NCBI GenBank assembly: GCA_033065855.1
Contig: JAVXUO010002367.1
Coordinates: forward strand, 1-64,000
DNA length: 64,000 nucleotides
From: Escallonia rubra
Lineage: Eukaryota > Streptophyta > Magnoliopsida > Escalloniales > Escalloniaceae
Direction of reading: 5' to 3'
Shown: positions 11,209 to 21,213 of the stretch, one piece after another
Position numbering within the stretch: the stretch's first letter is position 1
Layout of the letters: every line of letters begins with the position of its first letter
Program-made: the position numbers and the translations under genes
The notes under the pieces: model-generated
Database searches by the model: none
Told to the model about the DNA's origin: nothing
The model's input: only the letters and a program-made list of their open reading frames with translations

Positions 11209-12511
11209 AACTAATTAATTGCAGCAGTTTTTCTCATTAACAAGTAGCTAGGTGATATACTATATATCAACCTTTTCATTCCCTAATATTCTTAACTAGG
11301 AATGTTGCAAAACTTTGTTGACTTTGAAGAAGATATGCCCGTATATACAATAGTTGTAAAAATTGAACAAGTAGGTGAAGATGATCAGAATCTGTAGACT
11401 TATTTTTAGTCGTCAACCATAAATCTGCAGATGCTTGATTCCGTATATTTGACGTAACTATTTTGATCCCTTGACTTTTTGTGCATGTTTTATTCAACAC
11501 GCCGCCTATCAGAACTACAGGGAAGCAGTGAAATTAAATCTTTCAATTTGACATTTGAGCTACGCTCTGGTCACCTGAGCACCACCTTTGTCATCATACA
11601 AGCTATATAGCAACATTTATGAAACGTCTAGCGAGCAGAGTTGTCATGATCCACAGCAGTATGAATTAAATTAATAAAGCAGTCTTGTGTACAATATAAT
11701 GAAAGCTAACAAAAACTCAACAAAGCATCTAACACATCGATTCATGCGCATATTCATATACTTGTTTTTGCAATTCTCTTGCATTGTGGATAGTGGGTAC
11801 ATTCAAACTAGCAGTTAGATAATCGTGATCGAAGATAAGATTTCTAGTTAGAGTAGATTAAATCCCTCCCTGTGATTAAATTCTGGTCCTTGGAATATAA
11901 TACTAGTTTTTTAGTACACAGTATGATAAATTTTATTAGCATCATTGTATTAATAATATCATATTTTAGGTCACCTTCCTTAAGGTATGGTTGTGATCTC
12001 GCTTAGTCCGATCGTGAATGCAAGTCACTCAACCCCAGTTGTTTAATTCAAACTAATAATTAGCTAGAATTAGGGTTTGTTCATTCCTTTAAAAAAAAAT
12101 CATCCAAAATCCATAAGAACAATAAAGACCTATATAACGTATGATGAGGTGCCTAACACCTTATCTTCATACAAATTAATTATCAAATCCAAACCTAGGG
12201 TTTCTGATCTGATGGCTTAATTGGTGACCTAGAGTTAATTTCAAGATTTTCATTTTCTTGGTAATTATTTTAATTAACTCTAAAAAAAGATGGTGACTAA
12301 AAAAAACAGATTTGGGATGCACATCGTGATACTCTTGATTATCTTTTTACGTGGAAGTTAAATAAACCCACTTATTCCCGCACTATGTCATAATTATAAT
12401 TCTCATTCACTCCAAATAAGTAGTAAATTTACTACTTATGTTATGTCAAGTATCAAACAATGCACAAATATCTCTTTTTTGTTTGGTACCATGGACAATT
12501 GCGATTTATTT

Positions 12512-13509
12512 GGGTTAACCTATGTCCTTGAGGTTAGAGTAAGAATTACATGTATGTTCATTAATTTGAATAAATATAGTGATGCCCTTTGACACGAAAG
12601 AATTTTGGAAAACATCATGGTTTTGACAAAATAACTTCATTGCCCATCATTTGGAAGGTAAGTTCTTCGAATGCTATCTATTTATCTTTCCTCTTTCTCT
12701 TTAAGAACTCGTTGTCGTAACACCACTACACCAGGTTGGCGTCGCCATTCTCCTTCTCCCTTTCCCCAACTCTACCACTCTAATTATTTCAGCACCAACT
12801 TGGGTACGCTGTTGCTACCGCCACTTCCAAAGTAATCCCCAATCACAACTGTCTGATACAGCTTGTCCACTGCCATCGCCACCTCTACCCAGCAACCCCA
12901 CAGACCAAACCTCAATTTGCCATCGCTTTTGACGACAGCAGCTCCTACCTAGACCTGAATCACCATGCATCACCCCCTTCAAAAGCACTTCACATGTCGA
13001 CCACCACCATCTCTTCATGGCCTCCCATCGACCCAAGCCCAATCACTATCCCTTTATCTCCATACAACGCTGACCACCACCACCACCTCTAAAAATAGGG
13101 TGTCTGCTAGCCATCACCACCTCCATATATGGGCGCCCTATTGGCTAAAACCCTAATCCATCCCTTCATTTCCATATAGCCTGACCAAAACCAGCACCTC
13201 TACGAGTAGAGTATCATTTGGTGTTGTATGGTGGCGTGTACTGTTGTCAAAAGAGAAAATAAGAAAAGGAAAAATTAGGGTTTGAAAATTATATATTTTA
13301 TATATCGTGTGTATAAAGGTTGTCATAGCATTTTATAAGTACGCATCGATGATATCAACAAAAAAAATATAAATCTTTAACGGATCAATGATGGATGGAC
13401 ACAATTGATTCAGATTTTACATATTTGGTCAACTGGTGTTATATTTTCAAATTTTATGTCTTTGACCATAATTTTACCCTAATCTCAGACACATAGGTGT
13501 AATTGAACT
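12512..13509. mobile_element. MULE-type non-autonomous element, older copy (in duplication copy 1)
   Basis: The left end GGGTTAACCTATGTCCTTGA and the reversed right end, containing CACCTATGTGTCTGAGATTA, are inverted repeats related to those of the neighbouring element at 13625. The flanks carry GATTTATTT (12503-12511) and TATTTATTT (13510-13518), a possible 9-bp target duplication. The interior (about 12720-13200) is rich in CCAC/CACC and differs from the AT-rich surroundings, so it may be captured sequence. No transposase. Confidence 0.6.
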
Positions 13510-13624
13510 TATTTATTTAGAGTGACAAGGGATTTGCAATTATAATAAACTCCAACTGACTTAAAAATATTAGTTGGACCGGGATAAGTGGTTCTGACTA
13601 TCTAGGACCGTTGAATATACTTTA

Positions 13625-14611
13625 GGGCAAATTACACCTATGTCCCTGAGGTTATGATATAATTGCAGTCAAGGACATTAAGTTTTAAAATGTAACATAC
13701 CGTGACTAAACATTTTTAAAATATATCAGCCGTGTCCATCCGTCAGGATTCCGTCCAAAAAGTGTACTTTTTTATGATGTCATCAATACATATTTTTAAA
13801 ATGACGATGCTACCCCTTGTATTGTATATACTGAATATTTTTAAAATTTTCAAATTAAGATTTCAAGNCATAATTTAAAGTCACAATGTATCACCTCGCA
13901 AATTTGCAAATTAGGATTTTGTTGAAACCCCAATTTGCAAATTAAGGTTTTGTTGAAACCCTGATTTGCAAATTAGGGTTTCGTTGAAACCCTAATTTGC
14001 AAATTAGGGTTTTGTTTGCAAATTAAACTTCAATTTCTCACTAAAATCCTCCCCACGCACCGGCAACCCTCTCCCTCGCCCCACGCCGGTAGCCCCTTCC
14101 CTCCCCCCACGTCGATTGAGAAAGAAGGTTAGGCCCCTTTTGGTCAACCCATCCACACCACCACCATACACAAATCAAGTCGTTACCTTCCAATGGCGCT
14201 ATCAACCATCACAGTAAGCGGAAAGTCAAGAAATAGGTGCTGGATCACCTCGATTCTGAAGCCATGTTAATTAATGGATGGAGGTGCGACAACGGAGAAG
14301 GGGGAGGGCAGTGTGGTGAAGGGAAGGGGGAGGCAGACGGGGCGCCGAAATGGTGCGGCGGTTGTGGGGGAGTTTGAGAGAGAGAAATGGGGTTGGGGGA
14401 AGAGTAGCGACATTAATCCTTTTTTTAAAGACAAAGTAATGGCATTAAAAAAATAATAAGGTTCCAATTTAGGGGTAATAAAGTTTTTTCATTAAAACCG
14501 TTAAGGTTTTTAAGATTTCATTTTTGTCGATGAACATAAGTATAATCTGTCCAAACTATTGTCCTTACCTGTAATTATACCCTAACATCAGGGACATATG
14601 TGTAATTTGCC
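13625..14611. mobile_element. MULE-type non-autonomous element (in duplication copy 1)
   Basis: Inverted ends: left GGGCAAATTACACCTATGTC, right (reversed) GGCAAATTACACATATGTCC, continuing in parallel for about 55 bp. A perfect 10-bp target duplication ATATACTTTA flanks it (13615-13624, 14612-14621). Inside are four tandem ~31-bp units at about 13900-14020 and a GC-rich stretch with GCCGG/CTCCCC composition (14040-14400). A related sequence without this element exists near 54690. It contains the unresolved base at 13867. Confidence 0.8.
13905..14025. repeat. Tandem ~31-bp palindromic repeat with telomere-like AAACCCTAA
   Basis: Units of the form GTTGAAACCCTAATTTGCAA plus 11 further bases are repeated; each is itself an inverted repeat, AAACCCTAA...TTAGGGTTT around TTTGCAAA. 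Four units occur here and three in the second duplication copy (18130-18232). Confidence 0.7.
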
Positions 14612-14878
14612 ATATACTTTAATATACTATAAAATACTATTTTGCCTCTTTTAGTCCCCCCTCCCATCATATCAACGCTCTCTAGTCTAACAATTTTAAT
14701 TAATTGGAAATATTGGTCCCTAAATATGTAATATTTGTTCTTGATTGACAGAGGATAGAAAAATGAGTTATAACATTGTTTATTTTTGTAGTTGATGCAA
14801 AGGAAAGTGAGTTTCTACCTACGTGGAGGTGCCACAAAAGTTGCAGTCCAAGTCAGTTTCTAAGTATATATGTTGATG

Positions 14879-15412
14879 TGAGACACAGTAAGGGTGAAAC
14901 AAGGGCAGAGTCTAAGAGCTTCCCAGACAGAGTCTGAGGGTGGCAGTGCTGCGAGGGCGATGGCGCGGGATGAATACACGATGACAGTCACAGTCCGATG
15001 CTTAGGTTCAGAGTCAGGGTACTGTATGTTTCTCTTTCTAGAATTCTAGAGTGAGAAAGTGAAATATGTTCTGAAAATGTCCAACCGTCAATTTCTCCCT
15101 TCAAATGAATTCTCAAGACCTCTATTTATAGAGATTAAGATGATGATGTCATTAATCGACACATGGCGCTCCTCAAGAGTGACATGTCACCGAGGGGGTC
15201 CACCAATGCTGGTGCTCCACAGATTGTCAGATCACATATTCACTCGGCCTGCTCCTTACAGTGTCGCTCTGTCTGTCTGGAAAGACTGACTCCCACAGCG
15301 TCGGTGTGGCCAGAGAACCCCCTCGATCTAGCCACCAATCCAAGCCCTTACGGAGTCCCACATGCTTGGTAGCGGTGGGGAAGACCCGACGCCCTATTGT
15401 CAGGTGAACTAG
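14879..15412 (+). mobile_element. Truncated retroelement-like segment (in duplication copy 1)
   Basis: Begins TGAGACACAG, continues through a TATTTATAG promoter-like stretch at 15123-15131, and breaks off at 15412. In copy 2 the same sequence continues into the GC-rich repeat block to 20665, so this one is cut by the duplication breakpoint. A third, diverged relative lies at 55905-57230. No coding domain. Confidence 0.5.
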
Positions 15413-15432
15413 CTTCGCCCTATTGTCAGGTG
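15413..15432 (+). repeat. Copied insert at the duplication junction
   Basis: Between the end of copy 1 (15412) and the start of copy 2 (15433) lie CTT and then CGCCCTATTGTCAGGTG. The latter, continued by AACTA of copy 2, repeats the 22 bases at 15390-15411. AACTA is shared by both parental breakpoints. Confidence 0.75.
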
Positions 15433-16739
15433 AACTAATTAATTGCAGCAGTTTTTCTCATTAACAAGTAGCTAGGTGATATACTATATATCAACCTTTT
15501 CATTCCCTAATATTCTTAACTAGGAATGTTGCAAAACTTTGTTGACTTTGAAGAAGATGCCCGTATATACAATAGTTGTAAAAATTAAACAAGTAGGTGA
15601 AGATGATCAGAATCTGTAGACTTATTTTTAGTCGTCAACCATAAATCTACAGAAGCTTGATTCCGTATATTTTACGTAATTATTTTGATCCCTTGACTTT
15701 TTGTGCATGCATGTTTTATTCAACACGCCACCTATCAGAACTACAGGGAAGCAGTGAAATTAAATCTTTCAATTTGACATTTGAGCTACGCTCTAGTCAC
15801 CTGAGCACCACCTTTGTCATCATACAAGCTACATAGCAACATTTATGAAACGTCCAGCGAACAGAGTTGTCATGATCCACAGCAGTATGAATTAAATTAA
15901 TAAAACAGTCTTGTGTACAATATAATGAAAGCTAACAAAAACTCAACAAAGCATCTAACACATCGATTCATGCGCATATTCATATACTTGTTTTTGCAAT
16001 TCTCTTGCATTGTGGATAGTGGATACATTCAAACTAGCAGTTAGATAATCGTGATCGAAGATAAGACTTCTAATTAGAGTAGGTTAAATCCCTCCCTGTG
16101 ATTAAATTCTGGTCCTTCGAATATGATACTAGTTTTTTAGTACACATTATGATAAATTTTATTTGCATCATTGTATTAATAATATCAGATTTTAGGTCAC
16201 CTTCCTTAAGGTATGGTTGTGATCTCGCTTAGTCCGATCGTGAATGCAGGTCACTCAACCCCAGTTGTTTAATTCAAACTAATTATTAGCTAGAATTAGG
16301 GTTTGTTCATTCCTTTTAAAAAAAAAAACATCCAAAATCCATAAGAACAATAAAGACCTATATAACGTATGATGAGGTGCCTAACACCTTATCTTCGTGC
16401 AAATTAATTATCAAATCCAAACCTAGGGTTTCTGATCTGATGGCTTAATTGGTGACCTAGAGTTAATTTCAAGATTTTCATTTTCTTGGTAATTATTTTA
16501 ATTAACTCTAAAAAAAGATGGTGACTAAAAAAAACAGATTTGGGATGCACATCGTGATACTCTTGATTATCTTTTTAAGTGGAAGTTAAATAAACCCACT
16601 TATTCCCGCACTATGTCATAATTATAATTCTCATTCACTCCAAATAAGTAGTAAATTTACTACTTATGTTATGTCAAGTATCAAACAATGCACAAACATC
16701 TCTTTTTTGTTTGGTACCATGGACAATTGCGATTTATTT

Positions 16740-17747
16740 GGGTTAACCTATGTCCTTGAGGTTAGAGTAAGAATTACACGCATGTCCATTAATTTGAATA
16801 AATATAGTGATGCCCTTTGACGCGACAGAATTTTGGAAAACATCATGGTTTTGGCAAAATAACTTCATTGCCCATCATTTGGAAGGTAAATTCTTCGAAT
16901 GCTATCTATTTATCTTTCCTCTTTCTCTTTAAGAACTCGTTGTCGTAACACCACTACACCAGGTCGGCGCCGCCATTCTCCTTCTCCATTTCCCTACTTT
17001 CTCTCTTGACAACACCCACCACTAGTGAATGACACCCCAACTCTACCACTCTAATTATTTCAGCACCAACTTGGGTACACTATTGCTACCGCCACTTCCA
17101 AAGTAATCCCCAATCACAACTGTCTGATACAGCTTGTCCACTGCCATTGCCACCTCTACCCAGCAACCCCACAGACCAAACCTCAATTTGCCATCGCTTT
17201 TGACGACAGCAGCTCCTACCTAGACCCGAATCACCACCACCCCCTTCAAAAGCACTTCACCTGTCGACCACCACCATCTCTTCATGGCCTCCTTTTATCT
17301 CCATACAACGCTGACCACCACCACCTTTACAAATAGGGTGTCTGCTAGCCATCACCACCTCCATATATGGGCGCCCTATTGGCTAAAACCCTAATCCATC
17401 CCTTCATTTCCATATAGCCTGACCCAAACCAGCACCTCTACGAGTAAAGTATCATTCGGTGTTGTATGGTGGCGTGTACTGCTGTCAAAAGAGAAAATAA
17501 GAAAAGGAAAAATTAGGGTTTGAAAATTATATATTTTATATATCGTGTGTATAAAGGTTGTCATAGCATTTTATAAGTACGCATCGATGATATCAACAAA
17601 AAATATATAAATCTTTAACGAATCAATGATGGATGGACACAATTGATTCAGATTTTACATATTTGGTCAACTGTTGTTATATTTTCAAATTTTATGTCTT
17701 TGACCATAATTTTACCCTAATCTCGGGCACATAGGTGTAATTGAACT
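16740..17747. mobile_element. MULE-type element, duplication copy 2 of 12512-13509
   Basis: Same ends and flanks as the element at 12512-13509. It carries about 40 bp (17000-17040) missing from copy 1. Confidence 0.6.
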
Positions 17748-17862
17748 TATTTATTTAGAGTGACAAGGGATTTGCAATTATAATAAACTCCAACTGACTT
17801 AAAAATATTAGTTGGACCGGGATCAGTGGTTCTGACTATCTAGGACCGTTGAATATACTTTA

Positions 17863-18827
17863 GGGCAAATTACACCTATGTCCCTGAGGTTATGGTATAA
17901 TTACAGTCAAGGACATTAAGTTTTAAAATGTAACATACCGTGACTAAACACTTTTAAAATATATCAGCCGTGTCCATCCGCCAGGATTCCGTCCAAAAAG
18001 TGTACTTTTTTTATGATGTCATCAATACGTATTTTTAAAATGACGATACTACCCCTTGTATTGTATATACTGAATATTTTTAAAATTTTCAAATTAATAT
18101 TTCAAGCCATAATTTAAAGTCACAATGTATCACCTCGCAAATTTGCAAATTAGGATTTTGTTGAAACCCCAATTTGCAAATTAAGGTTTTGTTGAAACCC
18201 TGATTTGCAAATTAGGGTTTTGTTTGCAAATTAAACTTTAATTTCTCACTGAAATCCTCCCCACGCACCGGCAACCCTCTCCCTCGCCCCACGCCGGTAG
18301 CCCCTTCCCTCCCCCCGCGTCAATTGAGAAAGAAGGTTAGGCCCTTTTTGGTCAACCCACCCACACCACCACCATACACAAATCACGTCGTTACCTCCCA
18401 ATGGTGCTGTCAACCATCACAGTAAGCGAAAAGTCAAAAAATGGGTGCTGGATCACCTCGACTCTGAAGCCATGTTAATTAGTGGATGGAGGTGCGGCGG
18501 CGGGAAAGGGGGAGGGCAGTGTGGTGACGGGAAGGGGGAGGCAGACGGGGCGCCGAAATGGTGCGGCCGTTGTGGGGGAGTTTGAGAGAGAAAAATGGGG
18601 TTAGGGGGGTGGGGGAAGAGCAATGGCATTAATCCTTTTTTTAAAGACAAAGTAATGGCATTAAAAAAATAATAAGGTTCCAATTTAGGGGTAATAAAGT
18701 TTTTTCATTAAAACCGTTAAGGTTTTTAAGATTCTGTTTTGGTCGATGGACATAAGTGTAATTTTTCTAAACTATTGTCCTTACCTGTAATTATACCCTA
18801 ACATCAGGAACATAGGTGTAATTAGCC
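17863..18827. mobile_element. MULE-type element, duplication copy 2 of 13625-14611
   Basis: Same inverted ends and same ATATACTTTA flanks as the first copy, so the insertion predates the duplication. It has three instead of four 31-bp units; the base unresolved in copy 1 reads C here (context TTTCAAGCCATAA). Confidence 0.8.
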
Positions 18828-19090
18828 ATATACTTTAATATACTATAAAATACTATTTTGCCTCTTTCAGTCCCCCCTCCCATCACATCAATGCTCTCTA
18901 GTCTAACAATTTTAATTGATTAGAAATATTGGTCCCTAAACATGCAATATTTGCTCTTGATTGACAGAGGATAGAAAAATGAGTTATAACATTGTTTATT
19001 TTTGTAGTTGATGCCAAGGAAAATGAGTTCGTACCTACGTGGAGGTGCCACAAAGGTTGCAGTCCTAGTCAGTTTCCAAGTATGTTAATG

Positions 19091-20665
19091 TGAGACACAA
19101 CAATGGTGGAACAAGGGCAGAGACCAAGGGCTTTGCAGACAGAGCCTGAGGGTGGCAGTGCTGCGAGGGCGATGGCGCGGGATGAATACACGATGACAGT
19201 CACAGTCCGATGCTTAGGTCCAGAGTCAGGGTACTGTATGTTTCTCTCTCTAGAGTTTTAGAGTGAGAAAGTGAAATATGTTCTGAAAATGTCCAACCGT
19301 CAATCTCTCCCTTCAAATGAATTCTCAAGACCTCTATTTATAGAGATTGAGATGATGATGTCATTAACCGACACGTGGCACTCCCCGGGAGTGACACATC
19401 ACCGGGGGGTCCACGGGTGCCGGTGCTCCACGGACTGTCGGATCGCATATTCACTCGACTTGCTCCTCACAGCGTCGCTCTGTCTGTTTGGAAAGACTGG
19501 CTCCCACAGCGTCGATGTGGCCAGAGAACCCACTTGATCTAGCCTCCAATCCAAGCCCTTACGGAGTCCCACATGCTTGGTAGCGGTGGGGAAGACCCGA
19601 CGCCCTACTGCCAGGTGAACTAGGCGCGATGCCCTCTGAAGACCTGGGGTGCCGACGCAAGCCCCCAGTAACAGAGCACGTAGGCCAGTCACGCAGGCAC
19701 CCTAACAGAGATAGTGTCCCGGAGGAGTCGCCTATTCCGCAGGCCGAGGTAGCATCCCGGATGAACCGTCTACCTGGCAGAGGGGGAGTCTTCGTGCCGG
19801 AGCACTTAGAGCTCCCTCGCGAAGATAGTGTCCCGGAGGAATTGCATATCCCCACGGGTGAGTCCTTGTGCCGGAACACTTGGAGCGAGTCAAGGTAGCA
19901 TCCCGGAGGAGCCGTCTACCCGACTGGCTGAGGTAGCATCCCGGAGGAGCCGTCTACCTGGCGGAAGGGGAGTTGAAGAGCTCCCTGGCGGAGATAGTGT
20001 CTTGGAGGAGTCGTCTATCCCCGCGGGTGAGTCCTTGTGCCGGAGAACTCAGAGAGTGTCATTGTAGCATCCCGGAGAAGCCGTCTACCTGACGGGCCGA
20101 GGTAGCATCCCGGAGGAGCCGTCTACCTGGTGGAAGGGGAGTTGAAGAGCTCTTTGGCGGAGATAGTGTCCCGGAGGAGTCGTTTATCCCCGCAGGATGT
20201 TGCACACTCCGGGGAGTGGGTCGAAGTATGTTCCACGACCAAGGCAAGGTGTGCATGGTGTGGTGAATGAGTGTGGTGCCCGGGGGGCATGTAACATGAT
20301 TGTGGCGCATGGGCGCGATGAAGTGAGTAAGGTGTCGGGGGCTCGTCTGTATCAGCGGCACGGCGCATGGGCGCGGCAGAGTGAGTAAGGTGACGGGGGC
20401 ACATTTGTGTCAGTGGTGGCGCATGGGCGCGACAGAGTGAGTATGGTGCCAGGGGCACGGTAGTGTGACAGAGAGCCAGGGGGCACGACTGTATCAGCGG
20501 CGCGGCGGAGTGTTGAAATGCGGTGCCCGGACGCCGGCGACGGGGTCGCAGAGTTGTGTCTGGGCGACGGGGTCGCAGAGTTGTGTCCGGGCGACGGGGG
20601 GCGCGGAGTTGTATCCGGGCGACGGGGGTCGCGGAGTTGTGTCAGGGAGACGGGGTCGCGAAGTT
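19091..20665 (+). mobile_element. Non-autonomous retroelement-like repeat with GC-rich tandem arrays
   Basis: Starts TGAGACACAA, carries a TATTTATAG stretch near 19335-19343, then passes into GC-rich tandem repeats. Those are units with GTAGCATCCCGGAGGAGCCG (19740-20190, with 169-bp higher-order spacing between GATAGTGT sites at 19993 and 20162), then ~60-bp units around GGCGCATGGGCGCG (20300-20440), then ~30-bp units with GACGGGGTCGCAGAGTTGTG (20535-20665). A diverged relative with the same order of motifs lies at 55905-57230. No reverse transcriptase is present; the retroelement class is inference. Open frames here arise from the repeats and are not genes. Confidence 0.55.
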
Positions 20666-21213
20666 TTAATGGTGTTGTATTTTGATTGGTCGTGTTTTAC
20701 TCTTTATCCTATTTTAGTTTAATTTTTATCCTATTTTAGGTAGTTTTAATTATGCATTTAGCTAGTCAGTGATTAACCATAAAAAATATATAAAAACAAT
20801 TATTTGCTTGTAGGATTTTATAGCTATTATAGTTTGTTTTATTTTGACGCTTTTGTTTAGATTTTTCTTTTATTGTTATTCATATCGAATGAGGATGTGA
20901 CGTGTGAGTCGTAACTTGCCTTTCTATGCATATTGTAACTCTCTTCTTAACTTTTGGTACATGTATTTCTAGTTTGTCTTAAAAGAAACTCCCTAATCAG
21001 TTTAGTGACACTTTTATTTGGACTACTATACTATTTTCTTTTATCTCCCTTCCAACACCGATTTGTTATTGGCCAGCCAATCGAGACCTCTAACCCTAAC
21101 CCTCTTTCTTCCCCCGTCTCATCTCTACCCGTAATCCTGAAGTTCCTTCCTGTTGCTGTCTCTGATTTATTTATCCCCTCCTGCACTCATCCAAGCGATT
21201 ACCGTCAACAACG
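20666..21213 (+). promoter_or_regulatory. Promoter and 5' UTR region of the RH21-like gene
   Basis: AT-rich 550 bp between the GC-rich repeat block and the helicase ATG. A telomere-repeat-like motif CTAACCCTAACCCTC lies at about 21091-21105, similar to the telo-box often found near the start of plant genes for basic RNA and protein metabolism. Pyrimidine-rich sequence follows, as usual for a plant 5' UTR. Confidence 0.45.

Larger units (their letters stand above)
11209..15412. repeat. 4.2-kb tandem duplication, copy 1
   Basis: This segment recurs in direct orientation at 15433-19623 with an offset of about 4224 bp. It holds about 1.3 kb of plain AT-rich DNA, two related MULE-type elements and a truncated retroelement end. 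The copies differ by scattered substitutions and small indels: copy 2 has about 40 bp more near 17000-17040, and copy 1 has one more 31-bp repeat unit near 13930-14020. It is non-coding; no gene is seen in either copy. Confidence 0.9.
15433..19623. repeat. 4.2-kb tandem duplication, copy 2
   Basis: Direct repeat of 11209-15412, including the two MULE-type elements and the start of the retroelement-like sequence, which here continues beyond the duplicated part. No gene is present. Confidence 0.9.

Noticed and set aside
19740-20665. CRISPR-like appearance of regularly spaced repeats
   Set aside because: Repeats are adjoining minisatellites without unique spacers, and the host is a plant.
19399-20722. 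Several 60-110 codon frames on both strands
   Set aside because: All lie in the compound tandem arrays and read repeats in different frames; no protein family is recognisable.
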